From NCBI RefSeq assembly GCF_000801105.2, contig NC_079516.1, forward strand, positions 14,632,001 to 14,696,000: DNA of 64,000 bases, in the 5' to 3' direction. The stretch is from Raphanus sativus (taxonomy: Eukaryota > Streptophyta > Magnoliopsida > Brassicales > Brassicaceae). This document shows positions 1 through 11,166 of this stretch, in pieces. The position numbers were made by a program, and so were the translations under genes. Position 1 is the stretch's first letter. Each line of letters opens with the position of its first letter. The notes beneath the pieces are model-generated. The model was given only the letters and a program-made list of their open reading frames with translations. It had not been told where the DNA came from and did not search any database.

Positions 1-250
1 CTTTAATTGTGCAATGAAATACAACCTCGTGAAGTTGATGTGCCGTTATTTTGCTCTGCAGAAGCCCATCTATATATTTTTTGATATTTGCATTGCATGT
101 GTTCTTAACCATGTATCTCAGTGGTCTTATTTTGTGTTTCCTTGATTTACAATTAATAAAAAAATTATATTTGTAGCTGATCTTACCCAAATGGGTTGCT
201 TACCTTGATGCGTAAGAGAATTCTAGTTTTTATTCAAATAGAGGTTCATT
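1..250. other. AT-rich intergenic sequence, no gene seen
   Basis: No open reading frame, RNA gene or terminal repeat is visible. A CTCTGCAG before an AAGCCC context near position 60 could be a splice acceptor of a gene starting outside the window, but nothing supports this. Confidence 0.4.
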
Positions 251-263
251 GTTTTTGTTTTTC

Positions 264-1096
264 ATTTTTTTTTTGACAACAATAGACTACTCTAGGGACT
301 TCCTATCGGTTCGGAAAACCAAATCAGAGGAACTGAATCGACATAAACCATAGTTGAAGGAGAACTCTTTACACCACGTACAAGTTTGTCTGCCATTGTA
401 TTTTGTGCCCTCGGAATATGTCTGATTTTGAAGGTAGGAAAGAAAGTCTTACTTCGACAAAATTCTTCCATATGTGAAGTAAATGCTGGTCATTCTTCAG
501 GTGACGACACCATCTTCACCAGTTGAGAACATTTCGCTGCAAAAACTACATCTGAAAATTGCAAGATTTTCATACACTCCATTACCCATATCAGCGTTTC
601 ACATTCTGCATGTAAAGAAGATAGACTACGTCGGAGATTCATTGCCTCCATCATGACATTTTCGGAATCCGTCCGTCTACAAAACCATCCTTGACCAGTG
701 AAGACATCATGTTCTTTCCAAGCTCGGTCTACAAAACAAACTCTAGTTGATTCCAAAGAGTGCAAATTGAGGGCACTCTGAGGTAACCCATAGGATTTCT
801 TAATTAATATTTACACCTCATTCCAAAGCTTTTCCTCAATCTCTGCTAAACGGAGGATCTCCGGGGGATTGCCATCCTTATTTCTTATAGACCTTATCGT
901 TTCGATTTTTCCATATATACCACATAATCCATGGAAAATAATCTGACCCAATATCTTTTGGGAGTCTCCAAAAAAAGATAATCCAAACTAGTGAAAACTA
1001 ATGATGCTGAAAAAACTCCAAGGGGAGAAGAGATCTTTGATAAAGCCCAAGCCTGTAAAGCAGATGGGCATTCAAAAAGAATATGATACGCAGTCA
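264..1096 (-). mobile_element. 5'-truncated LINE (non-LTR retrotransposon), minus strand
   Basis: Read on the minus strand, the fragment starts inside the zinc-binding reverse-transcriptase-associated domain (zf-RVT; HILFECPSALQAWALS, near 1070-1020). It continues into a plant-LINE RNase H domain (CFVDRAWKEHDVFTGQGWFC, near 735-680; then SSLHAECETLIWVMECM and the decayed tail NTMADKLVRG). The 3' end is a poly(A), seen as T-run 265-274, directly after TTGTC. Flanks 251-263 and 1097-1109 are the same 13 bp, GTTTTTGTTTTTC, a target-site duplication, so this is one truncated insertion event. Stop codons interrupt the reading frame, for example after MEKSKR, so it is dead. Confidence 0.85.
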
Positions 1097-1109
1097 GTTT
1101 TTGTTTTTC

Positions 1110-3413
1110 TAAAACCCATTTTTTATCCAATTTAGTTTTTCTGTAAAATGACTTTCCTAAAATGAAACTAGTTTTTAAAAAGAAAAACTGTCTAATTTTA
1201 AACTAAAATCAAAATCCAACCTTTTCTAGTTTTGTTGCTTACTCAAAAGGAATTTATGTTTATTTAATACAAATTGAAAAAAAAATCATGATCCAGTTTA
1301 CATGTTTTTCAACTAAATTTTGGATTATACAACCGGTAAATATACCAACTGTATACTGCGATTCAGATAAAACAAAGAATATAATAATAATGATTCACAC
1401 TCTACAGAAAACACTTGAGATCAAATTTCAGCATCTATATAGGTTCCATGATATTATTAAATAAAAAATTTAATTATATATAATTTATGTATAAATTATC
1501 ATTATTTATTTATTGGTAGAGCAGTAAATGATTTATAAATAATATCATCACAAAAATTAATATATGACATATAATTTATTTTTTATAAATAATATAGATA
1601 TTATTATTTTGTAATATATATTATGTTATGTTTTTAATTAAAAATAATGAACTATATGTGTAATTATATAAATTATATTATATTTTAAATGTAAAATATT
1701 GTTCTTTTTAATAGTTAAAATATTTAATAGCAAATTTTATTTTTAAAATATAAATTCATTTTTTTATTATAGAAATAAGTTAATTACATATAATTTTTTT
1801 AAGGTTTTATATATTCTAACTCCATATTTTCTATCAAAAACTCCATATAAGAGTATTAATCAAAGAGAGGCGTCAACATTTTCTAAATGATTTTTAAATG
1901 ATTTTGTGATAAATATTGATTGGATAATGACAAGCATAATGATTATGCTTATACTACCAATCAAACCCTTAAAATCCAATTTTTTTTGTGGAAGCCTATG
2001 TAGAACTATATGAAAATGATGTAATAGAGACAAAAAGAAAATTCACAAAAATACTTCAACTAAATTTCGTTAAGTTTTTTAATATTCAAATTTTCTTCTA
2101 TCCAATTTAATATATTAACTAATTATTGTACTCAATTTAATATACTAACTCTTTAATTAATGCTTATATTAATACTTAAGCAATATATATTTTACTCAAA
2201 TGTCTAATAAATTTCAAACGTAATTTAAAAAAACATCTACAAATTTTAAAACAATTTCTACATTTGAGGTTTTAGGAAAGAATCGAGCTAAAATTTAGAG
2301 AAACAAATAAATTTATAAGAACTTAATTTGAAGGAAAAAAAAATTATTTAATTTTGAAATCAGACTAAATTTGAATTCAAAACAAAATTTTAGAACACAC
2401 AATCTAAAAATTCAAAATTTATTTACTTTGTTTCTAAAACTTAAAATAAAGTTATGATTATTAAGATTTATTTTGTAAATTTATATATTTTTAATTTCAT
2501 TTAAAAATTATTAATATTTTGATTGAAATAAACATAGTTTGGGTTTTAAATTGGAAACAATTTTAAAATTTTATGTATTAAAATGAGTAAAATACTTAGT
2601 TAAATTTTTCTTAAAAAGATAATTAGGTGAAGTATTGAAGTGGCTAGCAAAAAATTTGGGTATTAAAAAGTTTAAGAAAATTTAGTTAGAGTGTTTTTAT
2701 GGAATTTTCTCAAAATATAATTACTCTTATAATATAAATTAAATTCATATTAATCGTTGATACATGGAGTTATCAAAGGCAAACAAGAGATTACCTACAT
2801 CAATCTTTTACAAAAGATTTCCATGAGGTAACTAGTCAAAAGTGTATTGGAACACAAAAATCTCATAGGTGGAAATTAAAAAAGGAGAACTCCATTAATT
2901 AAATAAATAAACTCATATTTAGACATTTTAAGCACATATATATACATATATATGAGAGATAGTCACATCACAACAAACAATTTAACAATCTCTTTCTCCT
3001 ATAAGATTTAAGAGACTAGTTCTCTGATCATCCTCCTGTTTCCACTCTCATCAAAACACAAATCAACGATAATCTCTCGCTCTCTTTACTCATTCTTCTT
3101 ATTTGGATAAGATCTCTCTCTATCTCTCTCTCCCTTATTTTCAGCAGATTCAATCCAAACCCTAACCTCTTTGATTCTGATCGCAGAATAATAATATTCT
3201 CTTCAGAAAAACTATATATATTTTGACAAAAACACTATTTTACCATCCCTTTTTTACTTTCTTACTCCACACCATAAATGTCAAGTTATTCAATCTGTCC
3301 TTTGCCCTTAACTACTGTCACCACCACCACCACCACTTCTATGCTACAAACCCTTCTCTTATTTTCTTAAGAATACGTACTTAAAAATACATTACAAATA
3401 CCTACCAAGGCCC
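1110..3413. other. AT-rich intergenic region upstream of YUC6
   Basis: About 2.3 kb of very AT-rich sequence with no coding potential. The last 400 bp hold pyrimidine-rich tracts (CTCTCTCTATCTCTCTCTCCC near 3113-3134) and a short ACC microsatellite near 3316-3335. Both are usual for plant promoters or 5' UTRs, so the YUC6 transcript may start upstream of the TATA-like motif at 3414. Confidence 0.5.
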
Positions 3414-3420
3414 TATAAAA
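3414..3420 (+). promoter_or_regulatory. TATA-like motif upstream of YUC6
   Basis: TATAAAA lies 47 bp before the YUC6 ATG. If it is the functional TATA box, the 5' UTR would be only about 15-20 bp, which is short for a plant gene. The CT-rich stretch at 3060-3140 suggests that an upstream start is also possible. Confidence 0.3.
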
Positions 3421-3466
3421 CGCAAGAGAAAGAGAGAGAAGTGATTCTTGGTTTAGCTTTCTTGAT

Positions 3467-6400
3467 ATGGATTTTTGTTGGAAGAGAGAGATGGAAGGTA
3501 AACTAGCACATGACTACTTGTCGTCCACAAAGCGCCACCACGGCAAGATGACGTCACCACGTCGCGTCTGCGTCGTGACCGGGCCGGTGATCGTCGGGGC
3601 AGGACCGTCGGGGCTAGCGACGGCGGCTTGTCTAAAGGAGAGAAACATAACTTCGGTAATACTAGAGAGATCAAACTGCATAGCTTCACTATGGCAGCTC
3701 AAGACTTACGACCGGCTCCATCTCCACCTTCCTAAGCAGTTCTGTGAGCTTCCTCTCGTCCCCTTTCCCGACCACTTCCCAACTTATCCGACCAAACAGC
3801 AGTTCATCCAATATCTCGAGGACTACGCCCGGAGGTTCGATATACGACCGGAGTTTGGTCAGACGGTTGAGTCGGCAGAGTTTGATGAGAACCTTGGGAT
3901 GTGGCGCGTGACCAGCGTGGGTGAAGAGGGCACGACGGAATATGTTTGCCGGTGGTTGGTGGCTGCGACGGGGGAGAATGCGGAGCCGGTGGTCCCAAGG
4001 TTTGAAGGGATGGAGAAGTTTAAGGCCACGGGGGTGGTTAAGCACACGAGCCAATATAAGACCGGTGGAGATTTTGCTGGGAAAAAGGTTTTGGTCGTGG
4101 GATGTGGAAACTCCGGCATGGAGGTTTGTTTGGATCTCTGTAACTTCGGTGCTCAGCCTTCGCTCGTTGTCAGAGACGCGGTGAGTCTCTTTCTTTTATT
4201 TTGTTAAGAAAAAAGTTTTTTTTTAAAAACATTTTTAGGCAAAAAGTTATCGGGAGGTTAAATTAACCTTTTTATATGCGTTTTCGATATTTTTGAGTCT
4301 CTTTCATGTTTTATAGAATTCTTCTATGCTAAAAACAAAATCATATAAAAGGTTTGTTTTCCATTCATGTTGATATACCCAACTCTTTTAATAGATATTA
4401 ATTATACACTTTCCTTTCTGTTTTCTAAACTCTTACGATTTTGAACATGTGTTGAGTTCTTTTATCCGTTATTAAAACAAAGCAATTAAGCATTTTAGTT
4501 ATTTTCTTGTATTTTAGATAATATTCTTTTCTACGAATATGTTTTGAGGAAAATAAAGTTTCGAGAAAAGGTTCTAGTCAAGAGTATGTGGTAGAAAAGA
4601 ACTTTGATTAAACACTCATGGTCAACTTGATAATTTCTGAATTGTAATTTATTTAGCCTTGTTTTCTGAGCTCTTCAGTTTGATAATATCCACATTTGAT
4701 TTTTATCAATCTGTTTAATTATTTCAAAAATTTACGGGAAATACAAAGGATGGTGGTATCATTCTAATCTAAGATTTTATTCTATCTATTAGGCCCTTGT
4801 GACTTCAAGTTCCAACAATGTGTTAATATTGTTTTTTAAATGGATAAAAAGGTTTACCTAATCTCTATAATATTATTTGAGAAGTCAGTTTCTTACGTGT
4901 CGCGCTCACGTTAACTCTCACGATGGTTGATTACATTGATACCCTTAATGAGTTAAAAATATTACATTTAAATACTATTATTTTTAATTTAATTTCCTTT
5001 TTAAAAAATTCCATATAACATATATATTAAAAAGGAAACATTTATAAACCTTAAAAATCGATGTCGCGCTCACGTTAACTCTCACGATAGTTGATTACAT
5101 TGATACCATTAATGAATTAAAAATATTACATTTAAATACTGTTATTTTTAATTTAATTTCCTTTTAAAAAATTTCCACATAACATATATATTAAAAAGGA
5201 TACATTTATAAACTTTAAAAACTGAATTTAAAAACGAAAATATATGTATATATAATATGATTTAGTTAAAAAAGGAAATTTCAAAAGATAGTAATATTCT
5301 ATTTTAAAAATATTTTTAAATAACATAAAATATACTTTTGAGGTAATAAAATACTTGCTTTATATCTATTGTTTCTTAGATGAAAAAAATATATGTATAT
5401 CATGTGATTTCATAAAAACAATTTTCAGAAAGATAATTTTGATAAAGAAAAAGAAATATTATTTATTTTAAAACATAGTTTTAAACAATACAAAATATAT
5501 ATATATATATATATTCAAAGCAATAGAAATATTTTGATAATATATCTAATTTCACAGATGATTACATAAAATAATTAAGTAGCATAAAATGATATATGTT
5601 TAATTGACTAAAAATAGTTTATAATTAGTATTATTGAAATGTTTTATTTATCTTTCATATATTTAGTTGACTATAATATCTACAGAAATAATATCTATAA
5701 ATTATATTTTACTTATATAATATGATTTCTCAAATACAATCACAAATTTTTACTGCTTATTTTTAAGGGATATTAAAAATTATCATTTTAAAAATAGACC
5801 ATTTTTCATCAAATAATTCCAAAACATTTTAAATAACATAACACTATATACTTTAACGATGTAGATATATTATATTTTCATTGTTACAATTATGTTTTCC
5901 TAATATTAAATTTTATTTTTAATGTTTTTAGGTTTGCTGAGTTTAATATAACTATAATCAAAATACCAAATTAAATATGAATTCTTATTTTTATATTAAT
6001 TAAAATAAATTTTAGTTTACCTTTCAATAAATCTAAGACATAAAATTATTTAGAGTTTATTAAATACTTTAATCTATTGTAAATATTGATATGTGTTCAT
6101 GAGCTTCCCAAAATATATTAGTTACTTATATTTGTAACTTCCTTCTGATCATCTTTTATTTTTTAATATATATATATTTTTAAATGAACATATAATTTGA
6201 TAAATATTATGATCATACATGCATTTTAAACGATAAATAAAATTAATTTGATTTAACTTAATTATATATAACATATTATATATTAATTATCAACTGAATT
6301 TTTAGTAAACGGAGCCTGGATACTTAATTTTATTAGTCCGACCACGTAAACCATAAAAATAAAAATAATTATATTTAATTTTGAATTTGAAAGAATATAT

Positions 6401-7881
6401 TTAACTCAATATACTTACAGACTCATCAACCTTATATCTAAAATAATAAGTTATATTAAAATTAAGGAAGACGACAACCAACATAAATGAAAATAAGAAA
6501 ATTAATCAAAATTTTAATATATTTAGAACAAAAATATTATAGTTGAATTCAGAGAAATAAATGCAATCCAATATACCTAAATGATAACTAAATCGATTCT
6601 TAAAAATAGACTAGATATAATATATCTAAAATCATATGTCTAATTAAAATAATTTAGTATTATTAATAAAAATTATGCATACTATTATAAATTAATTTAA
6701 AATTAAATTATATATAAATTAATTATTATAATATATTTATTTTATAAATATTTATACCCGTGCATGAGCACGGGAAAATCACCTAGTTTATTTAATACGG
6801 AAATACATTATTATAATATATTTAGAGAATGATAACTATCAGAACACAACTTTATTGGGATTTTCACGAGCATGCGCAAATATTCTCACAAAAAAATCAT
6901 AGTCTCTCTATATTAGAAAACGATTTTCTCATTCGGATCTTTTATTGCAATATTTACTAATTATGTCTTCTTTTAACTGGTGAAGGTGCACGTCCTACCA
7001 CGAGAGATGTTGGGTACTTCAACTTTTGGCCTGTCCATGTTGTTACTCAAATGGTTGCCCATCCAACTCGTTGACAGTTTCCTCTTGGCTGTTTCCCGGT
7101 TCATCCTCGGGGATACCACCCTGTTAGGACTTAACCGACCCCGGATAGGCCCATTAGAGCTCAAAAATCTCACCGGCAAAACTCCAGTTCTCGACGTTGG
7201 AACGCTTGCCAAGATCAAAACCGGAGATATCAAGGTACAGATATATCTTAATCAACCATGATATATCGGTCATATATATATATATATATATAACCGGTTT
7301 ACTGATTGTGATATATGATTTGTTTAAATGGTAAAAGGTGTGTTCCGGAATAAGAAGGTTAAAACAGCATGAAGTTGAATTCGATAACGGGAGAATGGAG
7401 AGATTTGACGCCATAATATTGGCAACTGGCTACAAAAGCAACGTACCCTCTTGGCTAAAGGTAGTCCAATAATGATTATATAGTTATTTACCTGTCTACA
7501 TTCTTTAATACAATCATCATTAGTATCCTACTAAAAAATAACTTCTTTCTTAGGAATATAACTATATGTATATATATATCCATTATTTAAGAAGTCGCAT
7601 TAAATGGTTTTTGAAACCAAATAAATTTGCAGGAGAATAAAATGTTTAGTAAGAAAGATGGATTTCCAATGCAAGAGTTTCCAGAGGGATGGAGAGGGGA
7701 CTGTGGGCTATATGCAGTTGGATTCACAAAACGTGGGATCTTTGGAGCATCAATGGATGCAAAGAGAATAGCTCAAGACATATACGAGTCTTCAAGAAAA
7801 TCTGATCAACCCCATAGACATATACAAGTATTCATGGCAAGAAAATCTGACCAATCCTGTAGTAGAGTACTAGACGGTTGA
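3467..7881 (+). CDS. YUC6: YUCCA6 flavin-dependent monooxygenase (auxin biosynthesis), four exons
   Basis: YUCCA enzymes oxidatively decarboxylate indole-3-pyruvate to indole-3-acetic acid using FAD and NADPH. Exons by GT-AG junctions that keep frame: 3467-4180, 6986-7234, 7338-7460 and 7633-7881, giving 444 residues. Visible motifs are FAD-binding GAGPSG (44-49), ATGENAEP (167-174), the FMO-like FEGMEKF...KHTSQY stretch (179-197), NADPH-binding GCGNSG (212-217), and [11 protein letters not shown] in exon 3. The N-terminus [16 protein letters not shown] is the known YUC6 start, and the match to Arabidopsis YUC6 continues through [18 protein letters not shown]. Arabidopsis YUC6 is about 417 residues; part of the extra length is a C-terminal extension made by a 40-bp tandem duplication (7776-7859). 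Intron 1 is 2805 bp because a Helitron sits in it. The coding frame is otherwise intact, so the gene is probably functional. Confidence 0.95.
4899..5226 (+). repeat. Two tandem copies of a 164-bp unit within the Helitron 5' part
   Basis: GTCGCGCTCACGTTAACTCT begins at 4899 and again at 5063. The following about 160 bp match closely, with a few substitutions and one-base indels. The unit starts 37 bp inside the Helitron terminus, so this is a duplication of subterminal sequence. Confidence 0.8.
6757..6774 (+). repeat. Helitron 3' terminal hairpin
   Basis: A perfect 7-bp stem with a 4-nt loop (CCCGTGC ATGA GCACGGG), 8 nt from the terminal CTAG. It is the presumed transposition termination signal of the element in YUC6 intron 1. 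Confidence 0.85.
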
Positions 7882-9166
7882 GAAATGGAAGGTTTCTGTC
7901 AAGAAACAACATGTTTGAAGCCGAGGTAGAGATCGAAGAAAAAGGTTGATGGTTTTGATTTCAAAGCAGAATTGGAGAGTTATGTAAATTAGGACTTATC
8001 TCCAGCTGCAATGCAAATTGGGGGAAAGAAAGAATGAAAAGGAAACTTAGTGAGAGTGATTGTGGTGGGAATTGATGATCATCTGCCCAAAGGAGAGGAG
8101 GGGACCCTCTCTCTTTGCATGCTTATAACCCACTTTGTAAATCTTTCTATACCTTCTTTCTATGTTTCAAATTTTTCTTTTTTTTTTTCTTTAGTTTCCT
8201 TAGTTAGGTATGCTCTTTGTTTTTCTTACCTTTTTTAGTTCATTTTTTGGCAGAGGATTGTGGTGAGTTTTTTTTTTTCTTTTTGTTATGAAGTATGTAC
8301 ATATCACTTGTGTTTGATTAAAACTCTTGCTTTTCAACGGACGGACATACGAAGAGTTCAATTGTTACAAAAACCAAAAAACCAATGAGTGTGTGAATGA
8401 TATTTCGTTGTCGAAATGATTTCATTCCCTAGTAGAAGTATCATATAAATATGGACCACCTCCTTGTACATTCGTCAGAAATTAAGTCCTGCACATTTAT
8501 CATTCTTCTGACCCGTTTTCCAATTATTGTTAGATGTACGATCTCCACATGATTTCTTGTCATATTTTTCAATTAAACTAGCTAGCTATATTATACATAA
8601 ATATATACTAGTTAGATCCCATGTCAGATAGATTGTTAGGTTTAGATTCCATTATAGATTTGTTACCTTGGTCGTGTTGATACGATATTCCATGGAAAAT
8701 GCTAGCAAAATCTTCATGTATTATTTGCGGTAAGCGACGTCAAACAGATAACCAAAATAAGTTCACCATGAAGTTTCTCATTCAATTCATAACAAATGAT
8801 TTTGTGTGAACCATACGACTTTGCATGTATTTTGCCTGTAGAAATTAAATCGTAATTGGTGATATAATAAATCGTGAAACCTGGCTAACAAAACTGTTTA
8901 TTTGATCTAAAGCAACTTAGATGGATCACATTTATAGTGACTGGTTTTAGTAAAAATTATCAGCTACATATATGTTAGTATCAGAAATGTTTTTTTTGCT
9001 AATTTTATCAAATATCAATTATTTGAATAACATTTACAAGGAGAATCAATATTGGTTCTGAATTGGTACCAACAAATTCTTAGTAACTTCACCACAAACT
9101 ATAAGCGCTTGGCCACAAAAGATTGAGGCATATAAATCAGGATTAACAGAAGAATAATTTGTTTTT
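7882..9166. other. YUC6 3' region and intergenic sequence
   Basis: The first part (to about 8350) should contain the YUC6 3' UTR. A T-rich tract with short frames lies at 8050-8238, but nothing there resembles a protein. The rest is AT-rich intergenic DNA up to the target site of the LINE at 9178. Confidence 0.45.
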
Positions 9167-9369
9167 AAAGTACTGTTCCGACACCTGAGAAGCTACAACG
9201 AAATGAAGAATCTTTGCTCCAACGAAATGAAGAATCTTTGCTCCGACACCTGAGAAGCTCCAGCTATCTTCTATTTACCTCGTGATTGAGGACAGTTAAA
9301 AGATCTTTCCCAGCTTGGATAAAGCTTCAACTTGTTAGAGATCTAAAGAATTCATCTCCTACAGAACTT

Positions 9370-11166
9370 ATGGCGCACAAGTACTCAAGAACAGAAAAAG
9401 GAAAATGGGCAGCAGACTCTTCTCGAGAGAATAGGCGAGCTCCGGTGAGACTCCCTCCAAGCAACAACTCGAACCTGATAGAAGAACACATGCTCACTCT
9501 GATAGGCCGTGTGACAAATCCAACAGTCCAGAAGACACAGTGGGTAGTGGACTGGCTTATCCAGTACTGGAATGTGGAAGGAGAGCTGACAGGCAGAGAA
9601 TTGGGTCCAGACCTCTTCCAGATACGCTTCACTTCTGAAGAAGCACTGCAATCGGTACTCAGAAAAGGTCCCTACCACTACAAGCGATGGATGATCCTCC
9701 TCCAAAGATGGGAACCAGTGGTATCTAACTCTTTCCCTCGTATGATAGCCTTCTGGATAAGAGTCCATGGGCTACCATTACACTACTGGACCGAGTTATC
9801 GCTGACGACGATAGGTGAGGAGCTTGGTAAGATCCTCGATAAGGATGTGAAGCATGGAAGAATCCGTATCCTCGTTGATGGCTTGAGGAAACTGGAAATG
9901 AATATACCTGTGGAAGTGGATGGCGAAATAATCACAGTTGATTTAGAGTATGAGAAGTTGGAGAAACACTGCTTCATCTGTTACTCTCTCTGTCACGAGA
10001 AAGACACTTGCCCTCTGAATAGGGATAAAGACAACAAGATAGATATTCAGCAAGGGATAAGCCAACACAACACTCTGAAGAAACTAGAAGACCACCGTCG
10101 CAAGCATGATCACAGAAGGTAAACCTCATTCAACTCAAGAGAGAGGGGACTAGAGTCAAGAGATCACACGATAAACAGCCATCGCCCTATCTACTCTCGG
10201 CTTCAAGAGCCATATAGGGGAAGGTCTTCCCTCAACGAGAGATCGAGATCAAACTTCTCACGAGTGGATGAAAGAAGAGTCCTGGAAGGAAGAAAGAGGG
10301 AGAGAGAGAGAGGGCAACAGCGTGAACTATCATCTCAACATAGTTTTCCTCCTCAGCGTTATCATACGCCAATCAGAAGAATCTCTAGAGAACGGTCTCC
10401 AGTATATCGCAGTAAGGAGATGGAAAGGCACCACGAAGGAGGACAAAAATCTCTGAGTTCTCGTACCCCACCCCAGAGACCTCCTAGAGAAAAGATGATG
10501 TTACCGGATGCTCCGGAAGGTGTAGAAGTTAACAGCAGGTCAAGAGAACGTATCTCAGCTCTTGATAGGATTGAGGAACAACCAAATCTCTCAGCAGTAA
10601 GAGTTTCTGCACTGGAAAGGATTGAGGAAAGAATCATCCCCTCAATTGAAAGAATCTCAGCACTTGAAAGGATTGAACCGCCAAATGAAGAACTGCAAAG
10701 GGCAACAGGATTATCGAGCTCCCTACTTGCAAGACTTCAAGATGTTGAAGTTCAATATGAAGATGGAGAGCATCAAAGTCCGCTGGTGGAAGAACCACAG
10801 AGAACACCAGCAGCACTACGACTAGGAGTGGCGTCTGCCTCAAGAAAGAAAAACCCAGTTAGAGCTGCCACAAAGAAACCTACTCAACGCAAACCAGTAA
10901 CAAAAAAGGCTCCTACGGGTAAAGTCACAGCGACAGTTAAAGCTCGAGGAAACCAGAGCCCTCTTCAAGGAGCCCGCACAACAAAACAAAGGGCAGCTAG
11001 AGGGAGACCCCCAGCTCGAAAACGGCTCTGTACTGATAAGACATCAAGAGAGCAAGACTTACCTTCTAGTAAGGATACTGATACCCCAGCAGTGGGGATG
11101 GTAGCGGGACCAAGCTCAAGCAGAGGGAAGGTGGATTTTCACGGTCCACCAGACCTGATTCCTTAG
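9370..11166 (+). pseudogene. LINE ORF1 (DUF4283 plus zinc knuckle), one internal stop
   Basis: ORF1 proteins of plant LINEs are RNA-binding, gag-like partners of the reverse transcriptase. The first in-frame ATG is at 9370 (MAHKYSRTEKGKWAADSSRE). A DUF4283 region follows (TLIGRVTNPTVQKTQWVVDW ... FWIRVHGLPLHYW), then an intact zinc knuckle CX2CX4HX4C (CFICYSLCHEKDTC) near residue 220. A TAA at 10120-10122 cuts the frame, but the same frame is open again to 11166. That distal part is basic and low-complexity, with repeats of the type ISALERIE. The single nonsense codon makes this a pseudogene; the undamaged ORF would be about 598 residues. Confidence 0.85.

Larger units (their letters stand above)
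4862..6786 (+). mobile_element. Non-autonomous Helitron inside YUC6 intron 1
   Basis: The 5' terminus TCTCTATAATATTATTTGAG is preceded by A (4861). The 3' terminus CTAG (6783-6786) is followed by T (6787), the expected A|T insertion context with no target-site duplication. A GC-rich hairpin, CCCGTGC-ATGA-GCACGGG (6757-6774), ends 8 nt before CTAG, the canonical Helitron 3' structure. The interior is AT-rich with no ORF, so it is non-autonomous. It accounts for 1925 of the 2805 bp of the intron; without it the intron would be 880 bp. Confidence 0.88.

Noticed and set aside
3453..4119. Several minus-strand and alternate-frame ORFs across YUC6 exon 1
   Set aside because: They are shadows of the GC-rich YUC6 coding exon; the plus-strand frame matches YUC6 throughout.
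9286..9369. Extension of LINE ORF1 upstream of 9370
   Set aside because: The extended frame begins with TTG; the first real ATG is at 9370, directly before the DUF4283 region.
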